Below are positions 24,397 through 34,074 of a DNA stretch of 64,000 bases, in pieces (the first letter of the stretch is position 1; every line of letters begins with the position of its first letter). The stretch is from Desulfurococcaceae archaeon AG1 (GTDB lineage Archaea > Thermoproteota > Thermoprotei_A > Sulfolobales > AG1), in contig BEWT01000011.1 of the NCBI GenBank assembly GCA_003116855.1, positions 25,533 through 89,532 of the forward strand, read 5' to 3'. The position numbers and the translations under genes were made by a program. A model generated the notes under the pieces. The model searched no databases and had not been told where the DNA came from. It saw nothing but the letters and a program-made list of their open reading frames with translations.

Positions 24397-25080
24397 CTAG
24401 TCTATCACGCTTCCGTATATAGTATTGATTCCAAGCTCTCTGGCTCTCTCAAGAGCTTCTCTATCTATATTTACAGCTATGATTACTATTCTTTTCACAT
24501 TACCAATAAGCTGTCTTGTTCTTTCGACCCTGTCATATAGCCAGTCTATATCCCCCCTCTCAGCTTTTGATTTAACCTCTATTATTGTTACACCTCCGTC
24601 CTCTATGATCACGTCGAATTCGTATCTAGCCCCTCTAACGCCTAGTTTTCCATCAAGGTCTGTGTAAATGAATCTTCTAGCTTTCTCAGGATCTATTCCC
24701 AGTTGGGCTAAATTATCCTTATAGAGGGATAAGATCATCTTCTCAAGATCTCTCCCAACACGCTTTCCAAGGCTTCCGACTGCTATTTTGAGTTCCATTA
24801 GAGTTTTACCATGTTCTTTTAACATCTCACTGTGTTCTTCTAATATCTTTGTATGCCTTTCCAGTATTTTTGTATGTTCTTCTAATATCTTTGTATGTTT
24901 TTCCAATATTTCTGTGTGTTTTTTTAGCTCTTCTAGCATGCTTTTCAGAACATCAGCGATCTTATCTATGGCTGTTCCAAGCTTTATTATATCTTCCCTC
25001 TTACTCTCCTCAATAGCCTCCTTAACGATCCTCTTGATCTCACCCAGCATCTTTTCAGTACTCTCAACATTACTGTCCAA
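24397..25080 (-). CDS. Coiled-coil protein with PD-(D/E)XK nuclease-like domain (DUF3782-like)
   Basis: 227 residues. Residues about 45-95 are six heptads of the type LEEHTKI (for example EILEKHTKILEEHTKILER), a long parallel coiled coil. The C-terminal domain has RYEFDVIIEDGGVTIIEVKS, the D-x(n)-E-x-K core of PD-(D/E)XK nucleases. Proteins of this build are common in Sulfolobales and of unknown function. Nuclease activity is plausible but unproven. Short leader, TATA-like stretch near 25110. Confidence 0.7.
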   Translation of the reverse strand: MDSNVESTEKMLGEIKRIVKEAIEESKREDIIKLGTAIDKIADVLKSMLEELKKHTEILEKHTKILEEHTKILERHTKILEEHSEMLKEHGKTLMELKIAVGSLGKRVGRDLEKMILSLYKDNLAQLGIDPEKARRFIYTDLDGKLGVRGARYEFDVIIEDGGVTIIEVKSKAERGDIDWLYDRVERTRQLIGNVKRIVIIAVNIDREALERARELGINTIYGSVID

Positions 25081-25200
25081 GCTGGCTCCGATAGGTATTA
25101 TACCTCGGTCTCTATTAAATATACGTGATCGGAGCGATCTGAATATTTACCAGGCTATATCTATAATTTCTTCTTTGGATATTTTGGTTTGGTATTTAGC

Positions 25201-26163
25201 TTGAGGGTGCTTGTGACTGGGGCTGCTGGTTTTATTGGGAGCTTTTTGGTTGAGAGGCTTCTTGGTCTTGGTTATAGTGTTGTTGGTCTTGATAACCTAT
25301 CTTCGGGGAGTCTTGATAATCTCTCCAAGGCTATGGGTATGCCTGGGTTTAGGTTTGTTAGGGCTGATCTTCTGGATCCCTCCTCACTGGATGAGGATCT
25401 CTTTAGGGTTGATGCTATCTTCCACATGGCTGCTAACCCTGAGGTTAGGCATTCCACGAGAGATCCTCTGGATCATTACCACCAGAACCTCACAGCAACT
25501 ATGAACGCTCTTGAGAGGGCTAGAAGGTTTGGTGCTAGGCTCTTCGTGTTCGCCTCTAGCAGCACTGTTTATGGTGATGCCGCGATCATACCCACGCCAG
25601 AGGATCATCCTCTAAGGCCTATAAGCGTTTATGGCGCTACCAAGGCTGCTGGAGAGATTCTCTGCCAAACCTACTCCAGGCTCTATGGTTTAAAATGCCT
25701 GGTTCTTAGGTATGCTAATATCATTGGCCCTAGGCTTAAGCATGGAGTGATCTATGATTTTATAAACAAGCTGAGGAGTAATAGCGAGGAGTTAGAGATC
25801 CTTGGCGATGGTTCTCAGAGGAAGAGCTACCTCTACATAGACGATGCTGTGGATGCAACGATCAAGGCTTTTGAAAAAATGCTTGATAGCGATGATGCGG
25901 AGGAGGTCTATAACATCGGTAACAAGGACTGGGTAACTGTTATAGAGATAGCGGATATAGTGACAAAAGCTATGGGGCTCAGGGGGGTTAGGTATAGGTT
26001 CTCGCCGGCAACACCAGATGGGAGGGGATGGCCTGGGGATGTTAAGCTAATGCTTCTAGACATATCTAGGCTTGAGAAGAGGATAGGATGGATCCCTAGC
26101 CTGAGTAGTAGAGATGCTGTTAGGAGAACAGCGGCCGAGATGATCTCTAACGCGTATGGATAG
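25201..26163 (+). CDS. NAD-dependent nucleotide-sugar epimerase, GalE-like
   Basis: About 320 residues from TTG 25201 (MRVLVTGAAGFIGSF); a TTG four codons upstream is possible. Extended SDR fold: GxxGxxG in VTGAAGFIGS, DNLSSG, HMAANPEVRHS, catalytic Ser in FASSSTVYG and YxxxK in YGATKAAGE. C-terminal sugar-binding LGDGSQRKSYLYIDDAV. Function: epimerisation or dehydration of UDP- or dTDP-sugars for glycans; precise substrate unknown. Its neighbours do not form a sugar operon. Confidence 0.88.
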   Translation: MRVLVTGAAGFIGSFLVERLLGLGYSVVGLDNLSSGSLDNLSKAMGMPGFRFVRADLLDPSSLDEDLFRVDAIFHMAANPEVRHSTRDPLDHYHQNLTATMNALERARRFGARLFVFASSSTVYGDAAIIPTPEDHPLRPISVYGATKAAGEILCQTYSRLYGLKCLVLRYANIIGPRLKHGVIYDFINKLRSNSEELEILGDGSQRKSYLYIDDAVDATIKAFEKMLDSDDAEEVYNIGNKDWVTVIEIADIVTKAMGLRGVRYRFSPATPDGRGWPGDVKLMLLDISRLEKRIGWIPSLSSRDAVRRTAAEMISNAYG

Positions 26164-26245
26164 GATATCTAGATCCCTTGAAAGGTTTTAAGATCCTGCT
26201 GAATCGCTATTATCTTTAGCCATCTATATATGTTGGATAGGGTTT

Positions 26246-27877
26246 GTGGATTACACGGGGGTGGCGGGGTTCTCAAGCTCTAGTGCTATGTATAGGATGA
26301 AGGTTTGCAGTGTTGATGAGATGAGGAGGATAGATAGTGAGGCTCCCAAATATGGTCTGGATCATCTCCTCCTGATGGAGGATGCTGGCTCAGCTGTATA
26401 CTCGGTTGCTCTCGAGATCCTTGGCAGCGTTATCGATAAGAAGATCCTTGTGATCGCTGGGAGCGGTAATAATGGTGGAGACGCCCTGGTAGCTGCCAGG
26501 AGACTCCATGCTGCTGGGGCTGTTGTTAGGGTTGCGTTTATAGGCGATCCTGGGAGGGCTTCTGATCTTACGAGAAGAAATCTCGAGATGGTCTTGAGCA
26601 TGGGGATCGAGGTTAGCTTTGTCAGGGAGCAGAGCGAGATATCCTCTCTAGAGAAGATGCTTAGCTGGTGTGACGCCTGTATAGTTGGTTTGATCGGGAT
26701 TGGGCTTAGGGGGGATGTTAGGGGGATCTATAGGGATGTTATCGAGACTATAAACAGATCTGGGAGGACTGTTATAAGCGTTGACATACCCTCGGGGATA
26801 GATGGTGATAGTGGTGCTGTGAGGGGCATTGCTGTTAGATCCACAGCAACCGTTACCATGGGTTTGCCCAAGTTCGGCAATATTCTCTACCCGGGCTACC
26901 AGTACTGTGGAAGGCTCTATGTATCCCACCTCTCCTATCCTAGAAAGCTTCTCGAAGGGGTTTCTGCAGAGCTTAACACACCGATCCCTCTTCCCGAGAG
27001 GGTTAGGTGGGGTCATAAGGGGGTTTTTGGAAAGTTCCTAGCTATAGCTGGGTCTAGGTATTACTATGGTGCTCCCTACTATACATCCTACTCCTTCTTA
27101 AAGGCTGGCGGTGGTTATTCGAGGCTTGCAGCACCTAAATCTGTGATCCCGTATATTGCTGCTAGGTGTAGTGAGGTTGTATACATACCTCTCGAGGAGA
27201 CTAGCGAGGGTAGTATTGCTATGAATAGCTATGAGGCTATACTGAGGCTTATAGAGGAGGCTGGGATAGATATAGTTGCCCTCGGCCCTGGTGTGTCTCT
27301 TAATAGCGAGACACAGGAGCTTGTTAGAATGCTTGTTGAGGCTATCGATAGGCCTTTGATCATAGATGGTGATGGGATCACAGCGATCTCAAAGGATCCT
27401 GGTAGGGTTAAGGGGAGGAAGGCTCCGACTATAATAACGCCCCATGTTGTTGAGTTCTCAAGGCTTGTTGGTGTTGATCTTAAGAAGATCCAGGAGGATC
27501 CTGTTGGTAGTCTTAGGAGTGCTTGCAGGGATCTTGGATCATATATAGTGCTTAAAGGAGCCCACACAATGATCTGTTACCCCGATGGCTATATCTATAT
27601 AAACATGACTGGAAACCCTGGGATGGCTAAGGCTGGCTCGGGCGATGTTCTCACAGGAGCTATAGCTGCTATGTATGGTGCTGGGTATAGAGATCCTGGT
27701 GCTGCTGCCAGGATGGGTGTCCTGATCCACGGGCTTGCCGGGGATCTGGCTGCAGAGGATCTTGGCGAGGATGGCGTGACCCCTGATGATATTCTCAACT
27801 ATCTGCCGAAAGCCGTGAGGATCTTGAGGGAGGATCCTGGGTATATTGTTGAGAAATACATGCCGAGGGTTGTTTAG
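26246..27877 (+). CDS. nnr: Bifunctional NAD(P)H-hydrate epimerase/dehydratase
   Basis: 543 residues, of which the first ~15 may not be translated (ATG at 26288 or 26297). N-terminal epimerase: SVDEMRRIDSEAPKYGLDHL, VIAGSGNNGGDALVAAR, VDIPSGIDGDSG. C-terminal ADP-dependent dehydratase (ribokinase-like): GHKGVFGKFLAIAGSRYYYG, KAGGGYSRLAAP, DGDGITAIS, TPHVVEFSRL, LKGAHTMICYPDG and NPGMAKAGSGDVLTGAIAA. It repairs damaged NADHX/NADPHX, formed faster at high temperature. The fusion is usual in archaea. Start codon uncertain. Confidence 0.92.
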   Translation: MDYTGVAGFSSSSAMYRMKVCSVDEMRRIDSEAPKYGLDHLLLMEDAGSAVYSVALEILGSVIDKKILVIAGSGNNGGDALVAARRLHAAGAVVRVAFIGDPGRASDLTRRNLEMVLSMGIEVSFVREQSEISSLEKMLSWCDACIVGLIGIGLRGDVRGIYRDVIETINRSGRTVISVDIPSGIDGDSGAVRGIAVRSTATVTMGLPKFGNILYPGYQYCGRLYVSHLSYPRKLLEGVSAELNTPIPLPERVRWGHKGVFGKFLAIAGSRYYYGAPYYTSYSFLKAGGGYSRLAAPKSVIPYIAARCSEVVYIPLEETSEGSIAMNSYEAILRLIEEAGIDIVALGPGVSLNSETQELVRMLVEAIDRPLIIDGDGITAISKDPGRVKGRKAPTIITPHVVEFSRLVGVDLKKIQEDPVGSLRSACRDLGSYIVLKGAHTMICYPDGYIYINMTGNPGMAKAGSGDVLTGAIAAMYGAGYRDPGAAARMGVLIHGLAGDLAAEDLGEDGVTPDDILNYLPKAVRILREDPGYIVEKYMPRVV

Positions 27878-27952
27878 CATTGCTAGCTATATATATTCTC
27901 CCATATCCTCTGACTCTTCGGCTCTGTCTCAAACGGCTTGGTGGCCTGCTAG

Positions 27953-29122
27953 ATGGATAGGAACCTGGCTATAATGATCATATCGGCTGCTCTTTCAAGC
28001 CTCTCAAGCTCTATCTATATATACCAGGCTAGGTTCTACGCAACACAGGAGGGCTTCGACTATGGTGTTCAATCCATATATGAGGTTTACTCCTACGCGG
28101 TTTCTATCTTCCTCGTACTAGGGGCTGGTTTTCTCTCCGACGTGCTTGGGAGGAGGTTCTTCACATTCCTAGCCTATTTCCTAGGCTTTGTATCCGCATC
28201 CTCTCTAGCACTCCTCCCCAGCTGGGTTGGTTTTCCTCTAAGCATTATTCTCTATAACTCGGCCTTCGCGCTGGTTATTGTTGCTAGGAATGTGCTTGTC
28301 ATCGACCTAGCGGGTCCTCTTACTGCGAGGTGGCTTGGCTATATAATGACGGCATCATCGATCTTCATGGTTGTTGGACCTATAGCTGGTTCCACTTTTA
28401 GAGAGTGGCTTGGCTATAGGGGTCTCTTCACCCTCCTCTCGATCCTATGGTTAATGGCATCGATATCCTTTCTATATATAGATGAACCCCGCGCCAGGAT
28501 CAATAGATCTAATGCTTCTATCCCCACCCCCGAAGAGATCCTTGGCTTCATCGCTTCTCTGAGAAATCTATGGCCAATAACCCTTTATAGCTGTATCGAT
28601 AGGTTTTCTTTCTACCTATGGATGCCCCTCATATCAGCATATTTCTCTGAGAAAGGGTTTAGCGATAGCGAGGTCGCGATCCTCTATGCTGTTCAGAACC
28701 TAACATGGTTCCTAGGATCCTATGCCTTTGGCCTGCTCGCCGAGTCGAGGGCTATCTATGTACTCGCACTCTCAGAGGCACTAACAGGGCTGTCGGCTCT
28801 AGCTATGTCGATAAACCCTGTACCCGGGGCTCTTGCTCCCTATATATCATTCATACTCATGGGCGCCTCTATAGCCTCGTGGATACCCTCGTATAACGCG
28901 ATTCTAGGGAGCCTTGTTACAAGCCATGCTAGGGGTGGTTTGTACTCAACGATATACGTGCTAGCCACGGTGGCTGGGCTACCCGCCCCCTATATAGGAT
29001 CCATGATCAGATCTCTCTTCGGCGGCGAAGCCCATTTTCTAGCATCTTTCGCTATATCGACCTCTAATGCCCTTTTCCTCCTACTCTTTATAAAGAAGAG
29101 ATATGAGATCCAAGCCCGGTAG
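27953..29122 (+). CDS. Major facilitator superfamily transporter
   Basis: 389 residues, about twelve hydrophobic helices in two halves. The motif after TM2, GFLSDVLGRRFFTFLAYFLG, is the MFS A-motif (G-x3-D-x2-G-R-R). Substrate unknown. It starts 75 bases after nnr on the same strand with a TATA-like TATATATATTCTCC between, so it may have its own promoter. Ends with basic KKRYEIQAR. Confidence 0.85.
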   Translation: MDRNLAIMIISAALSSLSSSIYIYQARFYATQEGFDYGVQSIYEVYSYAVSIFLVLGAGFLSDVLGRRFFTFLAYFLGFVSASSLALLPSWVGFPLSIILYNSAFALVIVARNVLVIDLAGPLTARWLGYIMTASSIFMVVGPIAGSTFREWLGYRGLFTLLSILWLMASISFLYIDEPRARINRSNASIPTPEEILGFIASLRNLWPITLYSCIDRFSFYLWMPLISAYFSEKGFSDSEVAILYAVQNLTWFLGSYAFGLLAESRAIYVLALSEALTGLSALAMSINPVPGALAPYISFILMGASIASWIPSYNAILGSLVTSHARGGLYSTIYVLATVAGLPAPYIGSMIRSLFGGEAHFLASFAISTSNALFLLLFIKKRYEIQAR

Positions 29123-29254
29123 CAGTTAGTATTGTTCTTTCCTAGCCTCTCTACTTTTAGCCTGTTGCTTGTTATAAAACAATAAGGATCTAGAGGGTGA
29201 CGATCGCTATGGATAAGGCTATAGAACTTTGTGAAGGCATCGTGTTGTGTTTAA

Positions 29255-29551
29255 TCATAGCTCCTCTTCTTCTTCCTCTTCCTCTTCTTCCTCGTATTTT
29301 GGTGCATAGCCCCAGCTCTTTATGCCTTTTTCGCATTCTCTAAGATGGTTGAGTACGTCGATCTCTGTTAACAGGTAGGTTGTTTCTTCTGGGATGATGC
29401 TTCTCGTTCTCTGACCCTCGGGGCAGAGTTTATCGGGATCTGTGCATCTGGGGCATACGTACATTCCTGTAACCTTATCTCTGCATAGTGTTATCTCTCT
29501 ATCGCCTATCTTTATCCTAACCCTCTCCCACTCGGGGTTCCACTGATACAT
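29255..29551 (-). CDS. Zinc-binding small acidic-tailed protein
   Basis: 98 residues. Cysteines: CRDKVTGMYVCPRCTDPDKLC, a probable zinc finger, and a later Cys in LRECEKG. The C-terminus is eleven consecutive Glu followed by Leu (EEEEEEEEEEEL) written by mixed GAA and GAG codons. The N-terminal MYQWNPEWERVRIKIGDR is protein-like and the gene is flanked by normal spacers. No family I can name; likely a conserved crenarchaeal protein. The acidic tail could bind a basic partner. Confidence 0.6.
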   Translation of the reverse strand: MYQWNPEWERVRIKIGDREITLCRDKVTGMYVCPRCTDPDKLCPEGQRTRSIIPEETTYLLTEIDVLNHLRECEKGIKSWGYAPKYEEEEEEEEEEEL

Positions 29552-29703
29552 GTTCTCCTAGATATCTATCTCCTATGCTTCTTATTAGTGGAAGCGATCG
29601 GGTTTTCTAGAACCTCTCTTCCAGGGTTCCACGTTATATATTTCTCTGGATCTATATGGTTTTCCTCTCGGCAGGGATTTATATCTGTTGCATGTTAATA
29701 ATG

Positions 29704-30231
29704 CTAATCGCGGCATTCTCTAAGCCTTTTCTCTATGGCTTCTATAGCTTCTAGGTGTGTTTTGAAATCCTTCCATGCTTGGAGGAATACTATCCTGCCT
29801 ATATTCCTGTATATTGAGTCTAGATGTATTGTTCTATCATCTATATAGACGATCCTGCAGAGGGAGTATTGGATGCCTCTGCTCTTCAGCATGGAGAGGA
29901 GTTTGGAGATCATGATATCCTTGTTGGGGTGGTTCTCTATCATGTGTTGGTGGAAGAGATCGCTTATCCCGAAGGCTTTGAGAACGCCTAGAGCTTTCTC
30001 AGGATCGTTCCAGCTGAGGCTTGAGATATAGGCGCCCGAAGATCTTGCCCAGAGCAATATTTTCAGAGCTTCGGGGTATAGGTTAACCTCAACCCCTCTC
30101 GAATCAACAACCTTGGTTTCTGAGACCCTCTTGAAGGGTGGTGTGAGGTCTGTGACGTTCTTATGATCCCACATAGTACCGTCTAGATCCATTAGGAGGA
30201 GGAAGCTTCCCAGCACTCTTGCCCTCCACAC
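29704..30231 (-). CDS. Magnesium-dependent phosphatase-1 type HAD phosphatase
   Basis: 175 residues. HAD motif I LLMDLDGTMWDH, motif II Ser in SSLSWNDPEKA, motif III Lys in HPNKDIMISKL and motif IV VYIDDRTIHLD. Lengths and spacing match MDP-1 (capless) phosphatases. It acts on fructosamine 6-phosphates or phosphotyrosine in other organisms; substrate here unknown. Confidence 0.8.
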   Translation of the reverse strand: MWRARVLGSFLLLMDLDGTMWDHKNVTDLTPPFKRVSETKVVDSRGVEVNLYPEALKILLWARSSGAYISSLSWNDPEKALGVLKAFGISDLFHQHMIENHPNKDIMISKLLSMLKSRGIQYSLCRIVYIDDRTIHLDSIYRNIGRIVFLQAWKDFKTHLEAIEAIEKRLRECRD

Positions 30232-30383
30232 GCTCTAGAATAGAGGGTAATATAAGCTTTACCTATAATTATATCGAGGATCATTAGCGCTCGGCAGTAA
30301 AGTCGATCTATTATAAGGCTGGGAGACCGGTAAAATATATTGCTCCTCGTGTTGGAAATAATAGAGCAGGAGCTGGTGGGTTT

Positions 30384-31106
30384 TTGATGGATGTGAGGAG
30401 GAAGAGGCTGAGGGTTCTTGTAGATGCTTGGGGTGAGATCCTCTCCCGCGGTGGGAAGCTGAGTAGAGAGGATCTCGTAGCTATTCTTAAAGAGGCATAT
30501 GCTGATAAGGGTGTCGAGCCTGTGAGGGGCGCTGCGAATCCTGATGATATCTATGAGAGAGATCTCATTGCCCTCTATATAGTGGGTGTTGAGGGGCTTG
30601 GTCTTGGGAGCGAGATCCCCAAGGAGATCATGGATCTCTTTTCACCTGAGAGAGCCTATCTCGAGGCTGCTGATATAGCTTTGAACAGCGATCCTGAGAA
30701 CGCTAGATCCAAGATCATCGAGCTCTTTGGCAAGATCCCTGACTCAGCAATCCTATCAAAGATCTTCAGGGTAGAGCTTCTCAAATACTACTATGGCTTC
30801 AAAAAGAGCGACGACATGCCCAGACTTATAGAGAACCTATCAAAAGCATTCCCAGAAGAAGAGGCGACATTCAAAAGACTCTCCAGATTCTATATAGCAA
30901 TAAAGGTTGCAGAAGCCATTATAAACGGCGAGGTTAAGAACTGGGTAAGCAAGGAAGCCTATAAACAAGCAGTAGCCGTAAAACTAGGCAGCCCGAGAGC
31001 AATACCAGATGACGAGTATATAGCGAAAATAATAGCCACAGTATTCGGGCTAAAACCCTCAAAATACTCCAAGATCCTGAGGTCAGAGAACCAGAAGCAA
31101 GGCTAG
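30384..31106 (+). CDS. DUF2192-like crenarchaeal protein
   Basis: 240 residues, helical and soluble. The N-terminus RRKRLRVLVDAWGEILSRGG and IPDDEYIAKIIATVFGLKPS near the C-terminus match my recollection of DUF2192, a family restricted to crenarchaea. Starts with TTG 30384 or ATG 30387. Function unknown; neighbours give no hint. The second half is unusually rich in A-ending codons compared with the first. Confidence 0.55.
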   Translation: MMDVRRKRLRVLVDAWGEILSRGGKLSREDLVAILKEAYADKGVEPVRGAANPDDIYERDLIALYIVGVEGLGLGSEIPKEIMDLFSPERAYLEAADIALNSDPENARSKIIELFGKIPDSAILSKIFRVELLKYYYGFKKSDDMPRLIENLSKAFPEEEATFKRLSRFYIAIKVAEAIINGEVKNWVSKEAYKQAVAVKLGSPRAIPDDEYIAKIIATVFGLKPSKYSKILRSENQKQG

Positions 31107-31184
31107 ATCGATGAGTAGCACGCTAAGCATGACTCTAGAAGGATTTTGATCCGAGCGGAATAAGGCTTACACCTCAGAGAATTG

Positions 31185-32282
31185 TTATAAGGGTATAGTA
31201 TATTCGTTTGGTTCTATAACCGCGAGTAGTTCGCTGGAATCCTCGCTGAACATGTAGAGTTTATCGATGGGTCTTACAGTTAGCTCCTGGCCTGGGATTA
31301 TTTTCCTCAGTACTCTCCATGGCGCTACTACCTGGATCTCTTCTCTAGAGGTGTCTAGACGCAGTATTACTTCCTCGCCGAGGTTCTCGAAACCAGTTAC
31401 TCTGCATCTGAATCCTGTTCCATCGCTTGTTACTGTTAGATGCTGTGGTCTGATCCCGAGGATAATCCTACCCGGTCTGATCTCTAACTTCTTTTTCACA
31501 TTTATTATAAAACCGTTTAGGGATATGGTGTGTTGGTTAATCACTTCAGCTTTTAACAGGTTCATGGATGGTGTGCCTACGAAGGTTGCGACGAAGATGT
31601 TCCGCGGTCTGTTAAATATCTCGAAAGGAGTATCCACTTGAACCAAGGAGCCCTGGTTCATGATCGCTATTCTATCGGCCATCGTCATGGCCTCCACCTG
31701 GTCGTGTGTAACATAGAGGGTTGTGATCTTTAGCTCATCGTGTAGGAGTCTTCTTAGCTCGAACCTAAGCCTTGTCCTTAGTTTAGCGTCTAGGTTGCTT
31801 AGGGGCTCGTCTAGAAGGAAGAGTTTCGGGTCTCTAACAAGTGCCCTAGCTAGTGCTACTCGCTGCTGCTCGCCTCCCGATAATTGCCATGCTTTTTTCT
31901 CGAGGAGGTGTGTTATTCCCAATAGCTCGGCTACTTCTCTAACCTTTCTCTTCCTCTCGTTCTCCGGGATTTTCCTCATTCTTAGTGGGAATTCTATGTT
32001 CCCATAGACTGTCATGTGTGGATATACTGCGTAGGATTGGAAAACCATGGCTATGTTTCTATCCTTTGGATCTATATCGTTGATCCTGATCCCCTCAAGC
32101 ACTATATCACCTTCGTCGGGATCTTCTAAGCCAGCGATTAGCCTCAGCAAGGTTGATTTTCCCGACCCGCTAGGGCCTAGGATGACTAGAAATTCTCCCT
32201 TCTCGACGGAAAGGCTAACTTTTTTAACTGCCTCGGTGTTTTTGTATCTCTTCGATATGTTTATTAGTTCGAGAAACGCTAT
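31185..32282 (-). CDS. Sugar ABC transporter ATPase, MalK/UgpC-like, non-canonical start
   Basis: About 365 residues. Walker A is in VILGPSGSGKSTLLRLIAG. The Q-loop is in MVFQSYAVYPHMTV, the signature in WQLSGGEQQRVALARAL, Walker B in LFLLDEPLSNLDAKLR, and the His switch in YVTHDQVEAMTMADRI. A C-terminal TOBE-type regulatory domain follows (IILGIRPQHL). It energises the importer of 32287-35406. The Walker A region requires a start upstream of the first ATG. The only position with a good ribosome site is ATA at 32280-32282, preceded by GGAGGTGAG with five bases between, and four bases after the upstream stop. No ATG, GTG or TTG fits. Confidence 0.88.
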   Translation of the reverse strand: MAFLELINISKRYKNTEAVKKVSLSVEKGEFLVILGPSGSGKSTLLRLIAGLEDPDEGDIVLEGIRINDIDPKDRNIAMVFQSYAVYPHMTVYGNIEFPLRMRKIPENERKRKVREVAELLGITHLLEKKAWQLSGGEQQRVALARALVRDPKLFLLDEPLSNLDAKLRTRLRFELRRLLHDELKITTLYVTHDQVEAMTMADRIAIMNQGSLVQVDTPFEIFNRPRNIFVATFVGTPSMNLLKAEVINQHTISLNGFIINVKKKLEIRPGRIILGIRPQHLTVTSDGTGFRCRVTGFENLGEEVILRLDTSREEIQVVAPWRVLRKIIPGQELTVRPIDKLYMFSEDSSELLAVIEPNEYTIPL

Positions 32283-32286
32283 GGTC

Positions 32287-33114
32287 TCACCTCCTATATG
32301 TCCTTATAACTATGCTTCCGATGAGGAATCTTCTGAAGATAATGAAAAAGAGGAGTGTAGGGATCGAGCCTATGAGTGTTCCTGCTATGATGGGTGTGTA
32401 CTCAACATACCATGCTCTAGAGAATGCATAGTTTAGACCCTGTGTATAGACGAAATTCTCGGGACTCTTGAGAACGATGATTGGGAGGAAGAACGCGTTC
32501 CAGGCGCCTAGGAATTGATATACTGTGATCGTTATGATGAGTGGTTTAGCCATGGGGAGGGCTATTTCGAAGAATGCTCTGATATAGGAAGCCCCATCCA
32601 GTTTAGCTGCTTCGAAGAACTCTCTCGGTAGTGATAAGAAGTACTGCTTAGCCATGAAGACGGTGTTCACCCCTACCAATCCTAGAAGGGGTAGTGCGAA
32701 TATATTGTCGATCAGTCTAAGCTGGGCTAGTATAACATATAGTGGGACCATTGTGACAAACATGGGGAGCATTATGAGGGCTAGGAGGGCGTTGAAGATC
32801 AGATCCCTGCCAAGGTACCTCAGGAGTGCGAAGGAATACCCAGCCATAAGACCTAGAAGCACGTTTGATATAGAGACAATGCTACCATATACTAGTGTGT
32901 TTATAACCCATTTTGGGAACAGCTCTATTCTGAAAAGCCTCATGTAGTTTTCCAGGATAAAGGGGTTTGGTATCCATGTTGGGGGTATCTGTGAGGCTTG
33001 CTCCCAGGTCATGAAAGAGACGACCAGCGATCTTATGAAGGGCATTGTATATACTATGAAGAAGAACGCGCCTATGAGGATCGTTATTAGCTCGTAGTAA
33101 AAACGCTTCTTCAT
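32287..33114 (-). CDS. Sugar ABC transporter permease, MalG-like
   Basis: 275 residues with six helices. EAA motif in EAAKLDGASYIRAFFEIALP. Membrane component of a CUT1-type importer. Its ATG overlaps the stop of the upstream permease (ATGA), so they are coupled. N-terminus KKRFYYELITILIGAFFF is cytoplasmic then TM1. Confidence 0.92.
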   Translation of the reverse strand: MKKRFYYELITILIGAFFFIVYTMPFIRSLVVSFMTWEQASQIPPTWIPNPFILENYMRLFRIELFPKWVINTLVYGSIVSISNVLLGLMAGYSFALLRYLGRDLIFNALLALIMLPMFVTMVPLYVILAQLRLIDNIFALPLLGLVGVNTVFMAKQYFLSLPREFFEAAKLDGASYIRAFFEIALPMAKPLIITITVYQFLGAWNAFFLPIIVLKSPENFVYTQGLNYAFSRAWYVEYTPIIAGTLIGSIPTLLFFIIFRRFLIGSIVIRTYRR

Positions 33115-34061
33115 CTAAACCCACCCCCGTATTTTCGGAGAAAGAGCACTGTAGGGATATACATTAGGGTGAGAAAAACAATAGCCTTTGCCGAAGCATA
33201 TCCCGGGTCTAGTAGTAAGAAGGCTGTTCTATATATATCTAACACTACCGTCATGCCAGAATACTCTATACCCCCTTGCGGCCCGGCCATGACGAATGAT
33301 AAGTCGAACATCTGGAGCGCACCTATAGTTCCCACGATGATCGCGTATACCACTGTTGGTTTGATTAGAGGGAATACAACATGTATGAATCTCCTGACAG
33401 GGCCTGCTCCGTCAAGCCTCGCCTGTTCTAGAACGTCGCGTGGTATGGATTGCATAGCCGCTATAAATAATATTGCTAGGTTGCTAGATGTCCCCCAGAT
33501 CGCTACTATAGCCATTGCAGGTATGATCAGTGATTTTAAATATAGCCAGTCTGGATATCCGAAGCCAGGAATGATGAGATTTAGTATGTAGTTTATGAAG
33601 CCCTTCTGGCTGAAGAAGTATATGAAGATCAATGCTATGATGACGCTGCTTGTGAATCCGGGTAAGAGGTACGAGGTTGTGAAGATAGACGAGCCCCTCA
33701 CCCTAGATGATGCTATTGCTGCCAAGACTATGGCTAGTACGGTTTGTATTGGGACGACGATGGCTGTGTAGATGAGCACATTTCTAAGTCCTATGAAGAA
33801 GGGTGCTTCATACCATCTGGCGCCCAAGAGACCTCCGATCAGTTCGTTAAAAGCTCTTACATAGTTCTCCATACCAATAAAAAGGGGCTGTGTGATATAG
33901 TTCCATTTAAAAAAGCTTAGGTAGAAGGTATAGATAAATGCGAAATAGCCGAAAACGAAGTTCATGATAGTGGCAGGTAGTATGAGGAGCACTCCTTCTA
34001 GGAATTCTCTACGGTGTTTCTTGGAGGAGAAAAAAACATGGTATTTATTCTTTAGAGACAT
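33111..34061 (-). CDS. Sugar ABC transporter permease, MalF-like
   Basis: 316 residues, CUT1 family. EAA motif in EQARLDGAGPVRRFIHVVFP and about six helices. Partner of the MalG-like subunit. N-terminal basic segment SSKKHRREFLEGVLLILP before TM1. Starts 13 bases after the binding-protein stop, in the same operon. Confidence 0.92.
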   Translation of the reverse strand: MSLKNKYHVFFSSKKHRREFLEGVLLILPATIMNFVFGYFAFIYTFYLSFFKWNYITQPLFIGMENYVRAFNELIGGLLGARWYEAPFFIGLRNVLIYTAIVVPIQTVLAIVLAAIASSRVRGSSIFTTSYLLPGFTSSVIIALIFIYFFSQKGFINYILNLIIPGFGYPDWLYLKSLIIPAMAIVAIWGTSSNLAILFIAAMQSIPRDVLEQARLDGAGPVRRFIHVVFPLIKPTVVYAIIVGTIGALQMFDLSFVMAGPQGGIEYSGMTVVLDIYRTAFLLLDPGYASAKAIVFLTLMYIPTVLFLRKYGGGFR

Positions 34062-34074
34062 CTTCGTAAACCTT

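Noticed and set aside
20985..25080. A complete restriction-modification or BREX-like island
   Set aside because: The methylase-like and nuclease-like genes are on opposite strands with a housekeeping desulfurase between, and no helicase, specificity or other defence genes are seen.
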